In this document: in pieces, positions 38,541 to 48,937 of the stretch
How positions within the stretch are numbered: position 1 is the first letter of the stretch
Layout of the letters: every line of letters starts with the position of its first letter
Source: an uncultured Lachnospiraceae bacterium
Lineage (GTDB): Bacteria; Bacillota; Clostridia; Lachnospirales; Lachnospiraceae
Length of the DNA: 64,000 nt
NCBI GenBank assembly: GCA_947625875.1
Contig: CANQQG010000004.1
Location: 1 to 64,000 of the forward strand
Direction of reading: 5' to 3'
Notes under the pieces: generated by a model
Told to the model about the DNA's origin: nothing
The model's input: the letters and a program-made list of their open reading frames with translations, nothing else
The model's database searches: none
Made by a program: the position numbers and the translations under genes

Positions 38541-40301
38541 ATGAAGCGGATAATTTATTTTTTGAAAGACTATAAAAAGGAAACGGCGCTTGCGCCGCTG
38601 TTTAAAATGCTGGAGGCGATATTTGAGCTGATCGTGCCGCTCGTCATGGCGGCGGTGATCGACGTCGGCATTGCGGGCGGGGACGGGCCGTACGTGGCGC
38701 GGATGGGCCTGCTTATGATCGCGCTTGGCGCAGTGGGGCTCGCCTGTTCGATCACCGCGCAGTATTTTGCGGCAAAGGCGGCAGTCGGAGCGGCGACGGC
38801 GATCCGGCATGAAATGTTTGCGCATATCCAGAAGCTGTCTTTTTCCAGCCTGGACCATGTCGGCACAGGGACGCTGATCACACGTATGACGAGTGATATC
38901 AACCAGGTGCAGTCGGGCATTAACATGGTGTTGCGCCTGTTTCTCCGCTCGCCGTTTATCGTATTTGGCGCGATGGTAATGGCGTTTACCATAGACGTAA
39001 AGGCCGCGCTCGTTTTTGCAGTGACGATCCCGCTGCTGTCCGTTGTTGTCTTTGGGATTATGGCGGTCAGCATTCCGCTGTACAAAAAAGTGCAGGGCGC
39101 GCTGGACGAGGTGTTAGTGCAGGTGCGGGAAAACCTGACGGGCGCGCGTGTCATCCGGGCATTCCACAAAGAGGAGCAGGAGACGGAACGATTTGACGAG
39201 AAAAATCAAATGCTGAATGAATTTCAGCAATATGTCGGGAAAATATCCGCGCTAATGAATCCGGTCACGTATGTGATTATAAATGCGGCGACGCTTGCGC
39301 TCCTGTGGACGGGTGCGGTGCGCGTGGACAACGGTTATATTACACAGGGGGAGGTCGTCGCGCTGGTCAATTATATGTCGCAGATTCTGGTCGAACTGAT
39401 CAAGCTTGCGAATCTGATCATTACGGTCACAAAGGCGATCGCCTGTGCGAAGCGCGTTTCGGACGTGCTGGATATAGAAGAGGGGAATGAAGCGGAAAAC
39501 GTACAGACAAAGGGAAAAGATGAAAAATCAAAAGACGGATTAATAAAAGTGGAGTTCTCCCATGTCAGCATGGCCTATCATGGCAGCGGGGAGTGCGCAG
39601 TGGCGGATCTGGATTTTCAGGCGCATACGGGAGAGACGGTTGGCATTATCGGGGGAACCGGATCCGGAAAAAGCACGCTGGTAAATCTGATCCCGCGTTT
39701 TTATGAAGTGTCGCAGGGCGCGGTCTTTATTGACGGAAAAGATGTGCGGGAGTATGATATCAAAACGCTGCGCAGTAAGATCGGCGTCGTCATGCAGAAG
39801 GCTGTGCTGTTTCATGGCACGATACGCGAAAACCTCAAATGGGGCAATGAAGGCGCGACCGATGAGCAGCTGTACGCCGCGCTGGAGTCCGCGCAGGCAA
39901 TGGATGTGATCCGGGCGAAAGAGAAAGGGCTGGACGAGGTCATTGAGCAGGGCGGGCGCAACCTTTCCGGCGGGCAGCGGCAGCGGCTTACGATTGCGCG
40001 GGCGCTTGTGCGCAGGCCGGAGATCCTGATCCTGGACGACAGTTCGAGCGCGCTTGACTATGCGACGGACGCAAGGCTGCGCGCCGCTTTGAAACAGTTG
40101 GACTATCATCCGACGGTGTTTATCGTATCGCAGCGGACGGCTTCGGTGCAATCCGCCGATTGTATTCTGGTCATGGACGACGGGGAGCTGGCCGGAAAGG
40201 GGACGCATGCGCAGCTGCTGGAGAGCTGCGGTGTTTACCGGGAGATTTATGAATCGCAGTTCGGCGGCGCAGAAAAGGAGGCGGCAGTATGTCAGGCATG
40301 A
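38541..40301 (+). CDS. ABC transporter, fused permease/ATPase
   Basis: GGTGSGKSTLVNLIPRFYE; NLSGGQRQRLTIARALVRRPEILILDDSSSALD. Confidence 0.95.
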   Translation: MKRIIYFLKDYKKETALAPLFKMLEAIFELIVPLVMAAVIDVGIAGGDGPYVARMGLLMIALGAVGLACSITAQYFAAKAAVGAATAIRHEMFAHIQKLSFSSLDHVGTGTLITRMTSDINQVQSGINMVLRLFLRSPFIVFGAMVMAFTIDVKAALVFAVTIPLLSVVVFGIMAVSIPLYKKVQGALDEVLVQVRENLTGARVIRAFHKEEQETERFDEKNQMLNEFQQYVGKISALMNPVTYVIINAATLALLWTGAVRVDNGYITQGEVVALVNYMSQILVELIKLANLIITVTKAIACAKRVSDVLDIEEGNEAENVQTKGKDEKSKDGLIKVEFSHVSMAYHGSGECAVADLDFQAHTGETVGIIGGTGSGKSTLVNLIPRFYEVSQGAVFIDGKDVREYDIKTLRSKIGVVMQKAVLFHGTIRENLKWGNEGATDEQLYAALESAQAMDVIRAKEKGLDEVIEQGGRNLSGGQRQRLTIARALVRRPEILILDDSSSALDYATDARLRAALKQLDYHPTVFIVSQRTASVQSADCILVMDDGELAGKGTHAQLLESCGVYREIYESQFGGAEKEAAVCQA

Positions 40302-42067
40302 GATCCGGAGAAAATAAAAAAGACAGAAAAAATCAAATGCAGACTTTAAAAAAGGTGTTGCATTATATCCGCCGGTACCGCGCGCTTGTCGTATTGTCCC
40401 TGCTGTTTGCGGCGGTTACGGTATTTGCGACGCTTTATTTCCCGATTCTGACGGGGGACGCGGTAGATCTGGTCATTGCGCGGGGGCTGGTTGATTTTGC
40501 GGGGATTGCCGCGATTATAAAAAAAGCCGGCGTCCTGATCGCAGGAACGGCCGCCGCGCAGTGGCTTATGAATGTCATCAATAACCGCATTACGTATCAG
40601 GTGATCCGGGATATCCGGAAAGAGGCGTTTGAAAAGATCGAGATCCTGCCGCTGAAATATCTGGACGGACATTCTTCCGGAGAGATCGTAAGCCGTGTCA
40701 TTGCGGACGTAGACCAGTTCGCAGACGGGCTGTTAATGGGTTTTACGCAATTGTTTACGGGCGTTTTAACAATTGTCGGCACGTTGGGCTTTATGCTCTC
40801 GGTCAATGTGCATATTACGGCGGTGGTCGTGGTCGTAACGCCGTTGTCGCTGTTCGTAGCGGCGTTTATTGCAAAATGGACGTATCAGATGTTCCGGAAG
40901 CAGTCTGCCGCGCGCGGAAAACAGACCGCTCTGATCGACGAGATGGTCAGCAATCAGAAAGTCGTGCAGGCGTTTGGGCAGGAGGGGCGTATTTTGGACC
41001 GGTTTGATGCGATCAACGGGGAGCTTGCGAAATATTCCCTGCGGGCGGTGTTTTATTCTTCCCTGACAAATCCGTCCACGCGCTTTATCAACAGCCTTGT
41101 GTATACGGGCGTCGGCATTTTCGGGGCGATGGCGGCGATCCGCGGAAGCCTGAGCGTCGGGCAGCTCTCCTGTTTTTTGAGCTATGCCAATCAGTATACC
41201 AAACCGTTTAATGAGATCTCGGGCGTTGTTACGGAACTGCAGAATGCGCTTGCCTGTGCCGCGCGTATTTTTGACCTGATCGAAGAGCGGGCGCAGGAGC
41301 CGGACGCGGAAGATGCGGCAGTATTGGATCATGCAAACGGACGGGTGGCGTTGGAGCATATTTATTTCTCTTACGATCCGGGGCGGAAATTAATTGAAGA
41401 TTTTAATTTATATGTCAGGCCGGGTATGCGCGTTGCGATCGTAGGGCCGACCGGATGCGGGAAGACGACGATGATCAATCTGCTTATGCGGTTTTACGAG
41501 CCGGATGCGGGGCGGATCTGCGTAGACGGCATAAACGCGGCGCAGATTACCCGAAAGAGCCTGCGCGGTTCGTACGGCATGGTGCTGCAGGAGACCTGGC
41601 TGCGCAGCGGGACGGTGCGCGAGAATATCTGTATGGGGAAGGAAGACGCGTCGGAAGAAGAGATGATACAGGCGGCAAAGGCGGCTCATGCGCACAGCTT
41701 TATCAGGCGCCTGCCGGACGGATATGATACGGTCATTGCCGAGGACGGCGGGAATCTGTCGCAGGGGCAGAAACAGCTTTTGTGCATCGCGCGCGTCATG
41801 CTCTGCCTGCCGCCGATGCTGATCCTCGACGAAGCGACGTCCTCGATCGATACGCGGACGGAGCTGAAGATCCAGAATGCGTTTGCGTCCATGATGGAGG
41901 GCAGGACGAGCTTTATCGTTGCGCACAGGCTCTCCACGATTGAAAACGCCGATGTGATCCTTGTCATGCGTGACGGCAGGATCGTAGAACAGGGATCGCA
42001 CAGGGAGCTGCTGGAAAAAGAAGGATTTTATGCGGAGCTTTATAACAGCCGTCTGGCGGAAGCGTAA
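40289..42067 (+). CDS. ABC transporter, fused permease/ATPase, partner of preceding gene
   Basis: GPTGCGKTTMINLLMRFYEP; LSQGQKQLLCIARVMLCLPPMLILDEATSSID; overlaps upstream gene. Confidence 0.95.
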   Translation: MSGMRSGENKKDRKNQMQTLKKVLHYIRRYRALVVLSLLFAAVTVFATLYFPILTGDAVDLVIARGLVDFAGIAAIIKKAGVLIAGTAAAQWLMNVINNRITYQVIRDIRKEAFEKIEILPLKYLDGHSSGEIVSRVIADVDQFADGLLMGFTQLFTGVLTIVGTLGFMLSVNVHITAVVVVVTPLSLFVAAFIAKWTYQMFRKQSAARGKQTALIDEMVSNQKVVQAFGQEGRILDRFDAINGELAKYSLRAVFYSSLTNPSTRFINSLVYTGVGIFGAMAAIRGSLSVGQLSCFLSYANQYTKPFNEISGVVTELQNALACAARIFDLIEERAQEPDAEDAAVLDHANGRVALEHIYFSYDPGRKLIEDFNLYVRPGMRVAIVGPTGCGKTTMINLLMRFYEPDAGRICVDGINAAQITRKSLRGSYGMVLQETWLRSGTVRENICMGKEDASEEEMIQAAKAAHAHSFIRRLPDGYDTVIAEDGGNLSQGQKQLLCIARVMLCLPPMLILDEATSSIDTRTELKIQNAFASMMEGRTSFIVAHRLSTIENADVILVMRDGRIVEQGSHRELLEKEGFYAELYNSRLAEA

Positions 42068-42213
42068 ATGCGCGTGGAAGGAACCTTATGGAAAATACAG
42101 AATAAAATAAATATGCAGACCGGTTTTTCCGGAGACCTTATTGACAAATTGAACAGTTCATTGCGGAAACTTTGCGGAAAAGTATGGAATGTGCCATAAT
42201 TTGTTTTGGAGAC

Positions 42214-42243
42214 TTGACAAACAGAAAAAGTCATTACTATAAT
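42214..42243 (+). promoter_or_regulatory. Near-consensus sigma-A promoter upstream of murA
   Basis: TTGACA-N18-TATAAT; -10 lies inside CATTAC/GTAATG inverted repeat. Confidence 0.75.
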
Positions 42244-42299
42244 TTACGTAATGGCTTTGGTTAAGATAGTAAGATGATAATGATAGATTGAGGTGTGAG

Positions 42300-43592
42300 A
42301 TGGAACAGTATGTGATTAAGGGTGGAATCCCTCTTGTGGGGGAAGTAGAGATTGGCGGCGCCAAGAATGCCGCGCTGGCGATTCTTGCAGCGTCTGTGAT
42401 GACAGATGAGACGGTCACAATTGAAAATCTTCCGAACGTGCGCGATATCAATGTGCTGCTTGGCGCAATGGAGGGCATCGGGGCGAAGATTGACCGTATA
42501 GACGCGCACACCGTAAAAGTGAACGGCTCTATGATCAAAGAACTGTGCGTAGAATACGAATATATCAAAAAGATAAGGGCATCTTACTATCTTTTGGGAG
42601 CGCTGCTTGGGAAATATAACCACGCGGAGGTCGCGCTTCCGGGCGGCTGCGATATTGGCAGCAGGCCGATCGATCTTCATTTGAAAGGTTTTCGTGCGCT
42701 GGGCGCGGATGTGCGTATCCAGCATGGGCTGATTACGGCGCAGGCGGATCATCTGCATGGCACGCATGTATATATGGATAAGGTCTCTGTGGGCGCAACG
42801 ATCAATATCATGATGGCGGCTTCTATGGCGGACGGCAAGACGATCATAGAAAATGCGGCAAAGGAGCCGCATGTCGTTGATGTGGCAAACTTTTTAAACA
42901 GCATGGGCGCGCGTATCCGCGGGGCGGGTACGGATGTGATCCGCATTGTGGGCGTGGAAAGGCTGCATGGCACGGAATATTCGATCATTCCGGATCAGAT
43001 TGAGGCGGGCACATTTATGTTTGCCGCCGCCGCAACAAGGGGCGACGTTACGGTAAAAAATGTCATTCCGAAGCATTTGGAGGCCACGTCGGCAAAACTG
43101 ATCGAGGTGGGCTGCGAAGTCGAGGAATTTGACGATGCGGTGCGCGTCGTCTGTTCAAGGCCGATGCGCCATACGCAGGTGACGACGCTGCCATATCCGG
43201 GCTTCCCGACCGATATGCAGCCGCAGATGTCGGTGATCCTCGGCATTGCGCAGGGCACGAGTACGGTGACGGAAAGCATTTTTGAAAACCGGTTCCGCTA
43301 TGTCGATGAGCTGACGAGGATGGGCGCGAATATCAAGGTTGAGAGCAACATCGCGATCATAAACGGCGTGGAAGGGTATACCGGCGCGCGCGTCAATGCG
43401 CCGGATCTGCGGGCGGGCGCGGCGCTTGTCATCGCAGGGCTTTCCGCAGAGGGCATCACGATCGTGGATGATATTTATTATATTGAGCGCGGCTACGAGG
43501 ATTTTGAAAAGAAGCTGTCTGAGCTGGGCGCGCAGATTGAAAAGGTCAGCTCGGAAAAAGAGATTCAGAAATTTACATTAAAAGTCGGTTGA
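42300..43592 (+). CDS. murA: UDP-N-acetylglucosamine 1-carboxyvinyltransferase
   Basis: EQYVIKGGIPLVGEVEIGGAKNAALAILAAS; PGGCDIGSRPIDLHLKGF. Confidence 0.96.
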   Translation: MEQYVIKGGIPLVGEVEIGGAKNAALAILAASVMTDETVTIENLPNVRDINVLLGAMEGIGAKIDRIDAHTVKVNGSMIKELCVEYEYIKKIRASYYLLGALLGKYNHAEVALPGGCDIGSRPIDLHLKGFRALGADVRIQHGLITAQADHLHGTHVYMDKVSVGATINIMMAASMADGKTIIENAAKEPHVVDVANFLNSMGARIRGAGTDVIRIVGVERLHGTEYSIIPDQIEAGTFMFAAAATRGDVTVKNVIPKHLEATSAKLIEVGCEVEEFDDAVRVVCSRPMRHTQVTTLPYPGFPTDMQPQMSVILGIAQGTSTVTESIFENRFRYVDELTRMGANIKVESNIAIINGVEGYTGARVNAPDLRAGAALVIAGLSAEGITIVDDIYYIERGYEDFEKKLSELGAQIEKVSSEKEIQKFTLKVG

Positions 43593-43597
43593 CAGAA

Positions 43598-43621
43598 AAC
43601 CCCTGCCGCATGGCAGGGGTT
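43598..43621. terminator. Bidirectional hairpin terminator between convergent genes
   Basis: AACCCCTGCC-GCAT-GGCAGGGGTT. Confidence 0.75.
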
Positions 43622-43626
43622 GTTGT

Positions 43627-44742
43627 TTATACAATGGAATTGATGTAGATATCTGACCGGGATAAGTCGATGCATTCCCCGCTTTCTAACTGGACAAGCG
43701 GTTTGGAAAGGCGGTTCTGGTTCAGCATGACGATATTTGCAGCGCGGCCGTCGCTTAGCAGTACGCGGTTGCTCTGGTAAGTGGCCGCGATTTTTTTCAG
43801 AAACGTCAGGATGAATTTTGGGTTATATTTCTGCAGCCCGTCTTTTTCAAATTCCCCGATTACCTGGAACGGACATAACGGCGCGCGGTATGTGCGGGCG
43901 GCCGTCATAGCGTCATATACGTCCGCGATGGCGACGACCATGGCATGGTTGTCTAATGCATCGCTGGCTAAGTGGGACGGATACCCCGAACCGTCACAGC
44001 GTTCATGGTGCGTCAGCGCAGCCTTTTTCACATGCGGGCTGAACGGGAAAGGTTTGAGGATATCATACCCGAGCTGCGGATGGGTGCGCATCAGCTGAAA
44101 TTCCTCGTCGGTCAGCTTTTCCTGTTTATTTAATATTTCGTTTGGTATTTTGGTTTTTCCGATGTCATGCAGCAGTCCGGCAAGCGTCAGCGTGTTCAGC
44201 TCTTCCGGCGTGATTTTGAGCCACTTTCCGATCATGCGTGAGATCAGGGCAACATTTAAGCAATGGGTATAGATGCTGTCGTCGTCAGAACGCAGGTTAT
44301 GTATCATGTCGAAAAATTCAATCGAAGTCTGACCGTGTTTGATCAGGGAAGCTGTGTGTTCGATCAAAGGACGGGGATCCGTATAGTTGCCGTCCAGCAG
44401 ATTGTTAAAATAAGTCTTTAACTCGTTTAACTGAAGCGCAAAATCGACCTGGAAATGAAGAAACTCCGGCCGTTCTTTTACCGCCTGTGAATATGTCTGG
44501 CTTTTGCGTTTATATGTCTGTGGATCCGGCTCGGAGTCCGGCGCCTTTGCCGGAGCCGGCGCGCTGTTTTGTTCAGCGGCGTCTTCGATCAGTACGAACC
44601 GGATATTGTAGAACTGGATACGTGAAATCAATTGTTCGGTCAATGCAGTCTTTGCACTGACGATCAGCTGCCCCGTCTGCGTGCGGACAGGGGCGGCCGT
44701 TACCATCCCCGCAACTAAGTCTTTGTTTTCTATTTCCCTCAT
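43627..44742 (-). CDS. HD-GYP domain protein (putative c-di-GMP phosphodiesterase)
   Basis: HCLNVALISRMIG, LAGLLHDIGKTKIP, HHERCDGSGYPSHL, ADVYDAMTAARTYR. Confidence 0.93.
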   Translation of the reverse strand: MREIENKDLVAGMVTAAPVRTQTGQLIVSAKTALTEQLISRIQFYNIRFVLIEDAAEQNSAPAPAKAPDSEPDPQTYKRKSQTYSQAVKERPEFLHFQVDFALQLNELKTYFNNLLDGNYTDPRPLIEHTASLIKHGQTSIEFFDMIHNLRSDDDSIYTHCLNVALISRMIGKWLKITPEELNTLTLAGLLHDIGKTKIPNEILNKQEKLTDEEFQLMRTHPQLGYDILKPFPFSPHVKKAALTHHERCDGSGYPSHLASDALDNHAMVVAIADVYDAMTAARTYRAPLCPFQVIGEFEKDGLQKYNPKFILTFLKKIAATYQSNRVLLSDGRAANIVMLNQNRLSKPLVQLESGECIDLSRSDIYINSIV

Positions 44743-44895
44743 TGTTTTAACATCTCCTCGTTTCCTTCTCATATACGATAACTTTATTATGGAAGTAAAT
44801 ACGAAAAATGTCAATATTAAGTATTGACTTTTTTTACAGTTTGTTGTAATGTGCTATTAGTTAGATTTGAAAATTCAAAATTGCATACGGTTTTT

Positions 44896-44996
44896 CTCTT
44901 ATTCAGAGTGATGGAGATACATAGGATCTGTGAAGTCACGGCAACCCCCGGAGACGAGGAAGGTGCCAACCTGAGCGAGTGATCGAACAATAAGAG
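44896..44996 (+). ncRNA. SAM riboswitch (S-box/SAM-I-like) upstream of metK
   Basis: CTCTTATTCAGAGTGATGGAGATA...GGCAACCCCCGGAGACGAGGAAGGTGCCAACCTGAGC...AATAAGAG with P1 pairing; followed by a terminator hairpin. Confidence 0.92.
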
Positions 44997-45021
44997 GATT
45001 TGATGATTTAACGATTGTTTC

Positions 45022-45055
45022 AGGTCCGCTTATGGCGGGCTTATTTTTTTACAGA
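45022..45055 (+). terminator. Expression-platform terminator of the SAM riboswitch
   Basis: GTCCGC-TTATG-GCGGGC then TTATTTTTTT. Confidence 0.75.
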
Positions 45056-45077
45056 AAATACGGAGGCGGAAAGGAAA

Positions 45078-46268
45078 ATGGAAAAATTATTATTTACTTC
45101 AGAATCAGTGACGGAAGGACATCCGGATAAGGTGTGCGATGCGATCTCGGATGCGATTCTGGACGCCTGCATGGAGCAGGATCCGATGAGCCGCGTTGCG
45201 TGTGAGGCGGCGACCTGCACCGGTTTTATCCTTGTGACCGGTGAGATCACGACAAAGGCGCAGCTGGATATTCCGGCGATTGTGCGCAGGACGGTTAATG
45301 AGATCGGTTATCATGACGCGAAGACAGGGTTTGACGGGAATACGTGCGCGGTGCTGGTGGCGCTGGACCAGCAGTCCGCCGATATCGCCATGGGCGTGGA
45401 TCAGGCGCTGGAAGCGAGGGAAAATAAGATGACTGACGAACAGCTCGAAGCCATCGGCGCGGGCGACCAGGGCATGATGTTCGGTTATGCAACGAATGAG
45501 ACGGAGGAATATATGCCGTACCCGATTTCGCTTGCCCACAAGCTGGCGCTGCAGCTTGCCAAAGTGCGCAAAGACGGCACACTGCCGTATTTAAGGCCGG
45601 ACGGGAAGACGCAGGTTTCTGTGGAGTATGACGAGGCGGGGAAGCCGAAGCGTCTCGAAGCGGTCGTATTATCGACGCAGCATGACGAGGACGTGACGCA
45701 GGAGCAGATCCATGCGGATATCCGCAAGTTTGTATTTGACGCGGTTCTGCCACAGGAACTGGTAGACGCGGATACAAAGTTTTTCATTAACCCGACGGGA
45801 CGCTTTGTGATCGGCGGGCCGCATGGCGATGCGGGGCTGACCGGGCGGAAGATCATCGTAGATACATACGGCGGGTATGCGCGTCATGGCGGCGGCGCAT
45901 TTTCCGGAAAAGACTGCACGAAAGTAGACCGTTCCGCGGCGTATGCGGCGCGTTATGTGGCAAAGAACATTGTGGCGGCCGGGCTGGCGGAAAAATGCGA
46001 GATACAGCTCTCTTATGCGATCGGCGTGGCGCAGCCGACGTCTGTTATGGTAGACACTTTTGGCACAGGGAAATTATCGGACGAAAGATTAGTGGAGATC
46101 GTACGTGAAAACTTTGACCTGCGCCCGGCGGGAATTATCCGTATGCTTGACCTGCGCAGGCCGATTTACCGCCCGACAGCGGCGTACGGGCATTTCGGCA
46201 GGAACGACCTGAACCTTCCGTGGGAAGCGCTGGATAAAGCCGAGACGCTCAAAAAATATCTGGCATAG
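45078..46268 (+). CDS. metK: Methionine adenosyltransferase
   Basis: [51 protein letters not shown]. Confidence 0.98.
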   Translation: MEKLLFTSESVTEGHPDKVCDAISDAILDACMEQDPMSRVACEAATCTGFILVTGEITTKAQLDIPAIVRRTVNEIGYHDAKTGFDGNTCAVLVALDQQSADIAMGVDQALEARENKMTDEQLEAIGAGDQGMMFGYATNETEEYMPYPISLAHKLALQLAKVRKDGTLPYLRPDGKTQVSVEYDEAGKPKRLEAVVLSTQHDEDVTQEQIHADIRKFVFDAVLPQELVDADTKFFINPTGRFVIGGPHGDAGLTGRKIIVDTYGGYARHGGGAFSGKDCTKVDRSAAYAARYVAKNIVAAGLAEKCEIQLSYAIGVAQPTSVMVDTFGTGKLSDERLVEIVRENFDLRPAGIIRMLDLRRPIYRPTAAYGHFGRNDLNLPWEALDKAETLKKYLA

Positions 46269-46407
46269 AGCCGGTTTTATAAAATTTTTAGAATTTCTTC
46301 CATGAAATTTTATGTGAAATCACATACTGCATGATATAATATAGCTGTTACTGCGGGCGCGCGGTAGCAGCTGTTTTCATGCGCATGGATAAAAGGGGTG
46401 GTTGCAG

Positions 46408-47562
46408 GTGAAACTGCATACAAGGCTGATCATTTCATTTTTTCTGATTGTTTTTGTGCCGGTCATATTGGCGGGCTTTGCTTTTTTTGCCATCCGTTTC
46501 GCGCAGGCGAATGAACTGGCGGCGCAGCCGCAGATCAACATCAGCGATCTGGGCCTTTCCATGAATTTTTCGGAGATGAAGGTTCTGTTTATGGATATGG
46601 CGTTTTGCATTATCCTGATTCTTGTGTTCACCGCGCTTGCGATTACCTGGTGGATTTATAAGGGAATCGTCGCGCCGATCCATAAGCTGGAGGAAGCGGC
46701 GCAGAATATCAAGGAAGGGAACCTGGATTTTACGGTTGAGGTGGAAAATGACGATGAGATCGGCAGGCTGTTCCAGAATTTTGAGGAGATGCGCCAGCGG
46801 CTGAAAGAATCTGCGGAGGAAAAGCTGGAATCGGAAAAGGAAAACCGCATTCTGGTCAGCAATATTTCACATGACCTGAAGACGCCGATCACAGCGATCA
46901 AGGGCTATGTAGAGGGGATCATGGACGGCGTGGCGGATACGCCGGAAAAGATGGATAAATATATCCGCACAATCTACAGCAAGGCGAATGATATGGACAG
47001 GCTGATCAATGAGCTGACGATCTATTCGCAGATCGATACGAACCGTATCCCGTATAATTTTAATAAGATCAATGTCGCGGATTATTTTGACGACTGCGTA
47101 GAGGAGCTTGGGCTGGAGCTGGAGGCGCAGAATATCGGGCTTTCGTATTTTGATTACGCGGACGACGGCGTTATGATCATTGCCGACCCGGAACAGTTAA
47201 AGCGCGTCATTGATAATATTATCAGCAATTCCGTAAAATATATGGATAAGGAGCATGGGCTGATCAATATACGCATTAAAGATGTGGGCGATTTTATCCA
47301 GATTGAGATCGAGGATAACGGCAAGGGCATTGCGCAGAAAGACCTGCCCTATATTTTTGACCGTTTCTACCGCACAGACGCATCGCGCAATTCGGCGATC
47401 GGAGGGAGCGGGATCGGATTGTCGATTGTCCGCAAGATCGTGGAAGACCATGGCGGGAAAATATGGGCGACAAGCAAGGAGGCGACAGGTACGATTATGT
47501 ATCTGGTGATCCGTAAATATCAGGAGGTTCCAAATGAGCAGGATACTAATAATAGAAGATGA
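46408..47562 (+). CDS. Sensor histidine kinase (HAMP, HisKA, HATPase)
   Basis: NISHDLKTPITAIKGYVEGI; NIISNSVKYM; GSGIGLSIVRKIVEDHGGKI. Confidence 0.95.
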   Translation: MKLHTRLIISFFLIVFVPVILAGFAFFAIRFAQANELAAQPQINISDLGLSMNFSEMKVLFMDMAFCIILILVFTALAITWWIYKGIVAPIHKLEEAAQNIKEGNLDFTVEVENDDEIGRLFQNFEEMRQRLKESAEEKLESEKENRILVSNISHDLKTPITAIKGYVEGIMDGVADTPEKMDKYIRTIYSKANDMDRLINELTIYSQIDTNRIPYNFNKINVADYFDDCVEELGLELEAQNIGLSYFDYADDGVMIIADPEQLKRVIDNIISNSVKYMDKEHGLINIRIKDVGDFIQIEIEDNGKGIAQKDLPYIFDRFYRTDASRNSAIGGSGIGLSIVRKIVEDHGGKIWATSKEATGTIMYLVIRKYQEVPNEQDTNNRR

Positions 47563-48223
47563 AATGGCGATCGCCGAACTGGAAAAGGATTATCTGGAAT
47601 TGAGCGGCTTTGAGGTGGAGATTGAGCCAAACGGCGAAAAGGGGCTGAAAAAAGCGCTGTCCGAGGATTATAATATGATCATTCTGGATCTGATGCTGCC
47701 GGGGCTGGACGGCTTTGAAGTCTGCCGTCAGGTCAGGGAGCAGAAAAATCTGCCGATCCTGATGGTGTCTGCGAAAAAAGACGACATTGACAAGATCCGC
47801 GGGCTGGGGCTTGGCGCGGACGATTATGTGACAAAGCCGTTTTCGCCGAGCGAGCTTGTCGCAAGGGTAAAGGCGCACCTGGCAAGGTATGAGCGGCTGA
47901 TCGGGAGCGGGATGCCGCAAAATGACATTATTGAGATCCGCGGCATCCGCATCGATAAGACGGCGAGGCGCGTCTGGGTGAATGAGGAGGAGAAGCAGTT
48001 TACGACCAAGGAGTTTGACCTGCTCGTTTTCCTTGCGCAGAACCCGAACCATGTGTTTACAAAAGAGGAACTGTTTAAGGAGATCTGGGATATGGAGTCG
48101 GTCGGGGACATTGCGACCGTTACGGTGCATATTAAAAAAATTCGTGAAAAGATAGAGTTTAATACGGCGAAGCCGCAGTATATAGAGACGATCTGGGGCG
48201 TGGGGTATCGGTTTAAGCTGTGA
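47534..48223 (+). CDS. OmpR-family response regulator
   Basis: ILIIEDEMAIAELEKDYL; LDLMLPGLDGFEV; winged-helix C-terminus. Confidence 0.95.
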   Translation: MSRILIIEDEMAIAELEKDYLELSGFEVEIEPNGEKGLKKALSEDYNMIILDLMLPGLDGFEVCRQVREQKNLPILMVSAKKDDIDKIRGLGLGADDYVTKPFSPSELVARVKAHLARYERLIGSGMPQNDIIEIRGIRIDKTARRVWVNEEEKQFTTKEFDLLVFLAQNPNHVFTKEELFKEIWDMESVGDIATVTVHIKKIREKIEFNTAKPQYIETIWGVGYRFKL

Positions 48224-48296
48224 TTTGGGAATGTGGGGGCTGTTTTGGGTGTTCTGAACTAAGTTATTGATGGAAAATTTACCAATGGATAATTAA

Positions 48297-48324
48297 TCCT
48301 TCGCCATAAGGCGGAGGACTTTTT
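48297..48324 (+). terminator. Rho-independent terminator
   Basis: TCCTTCGCC-ATAA-GGCGGAGGA then CTTTTT. Confidence 0.8.
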
Positions 48325-48443
48325 CCGTAATGGGGACGACCTATGACTGCTGTGAATGCGCTTGAAACGCGATTAAATATGTAACAATTTTTTTATATAA
48401 TCGTTGGCGGGGAAAAATTGCTACCGTTTTTGATGATGGAATA

Positions 48444-48472
48444 TTGACAAAAAGCAATCAAGCGGTTATACT
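48444..48472 (+). promoter_or_regulatory. Near-consensus sigma-A promoter of the MqsR-like/Panacea module
   Basis: TTGACA (48444-48449), 17-nt spacer, TATACT (48467-48472); the ORF track start at 48444 is the -35 box. Confidence 0.85.
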
Positions 48473-48524
48473 GGTGATAGAAAAAATTAAAAAACATATC
48501 ATACACTCTGCGGAGGATAAAGTA

Positions 48525-48911
48525 TTGAATATAGATAAGAAAGACATAGAACAGTATCTTTCCGAGGTGAAGGAAGCTGTGCGGAAAGACAATTACCGAC
48601 TTGACCAGAATGCCAGAAGACAGGATAACATTAACTTGTTTCTGGATTATGTTATTGATGAGGCAAAAGCAAAAGAAATCATATTGAGCCTTACGGTAAT
48701 GGACTTTTCGGAAATCCTGCAGAATGAGCATAAGGGTTTTGAACATGAAAGACTATACGTATTTGGAAAGGATGTAGTCCTTTTAGAGAGAAATGGAACG
48801 AAAGAAAAGACGGTTTTTCTGTATATCAAATTCAACAAGTTGGAAAACTGTTTTATAATCATCATTTCGTTTCATGAACAGAAGTATCCGCTTACATATT
48901 ATTTCAAATGA
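48525..48911 (+). CDS. Putative MqsR-like (RelE-fold) toxin
   Basis: TTG start 8 nt after GGAGG; EIILSLTVMDFSEILQNEH...VFLYIKF...CFIIIISFHE parallels the MqsR pattern (I..L...DF....VYLKI....LIVSFKE). Confidence 0.6.
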   Translation: MNIDKKDIEQYLSEVKEAVRKDNYRLDQNARRQDNINLFLDYVIDEAKAKEIILSLTVMDFSEILQNEHKGFEHERLYVFGKDVVLLERNGTKEKTVFLYIKFNKLENCFIIIISFHEQKYPLTYYFK

Positions 48912-48937
48912 TCAGGGGCAAATCGGAGGTGGCCATT

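Noticed and set aside
44881-45060. Novel metK leader
   Set aside because: Matches the known SAM-I/S-box riboswitch pattern with a terminator; not novel
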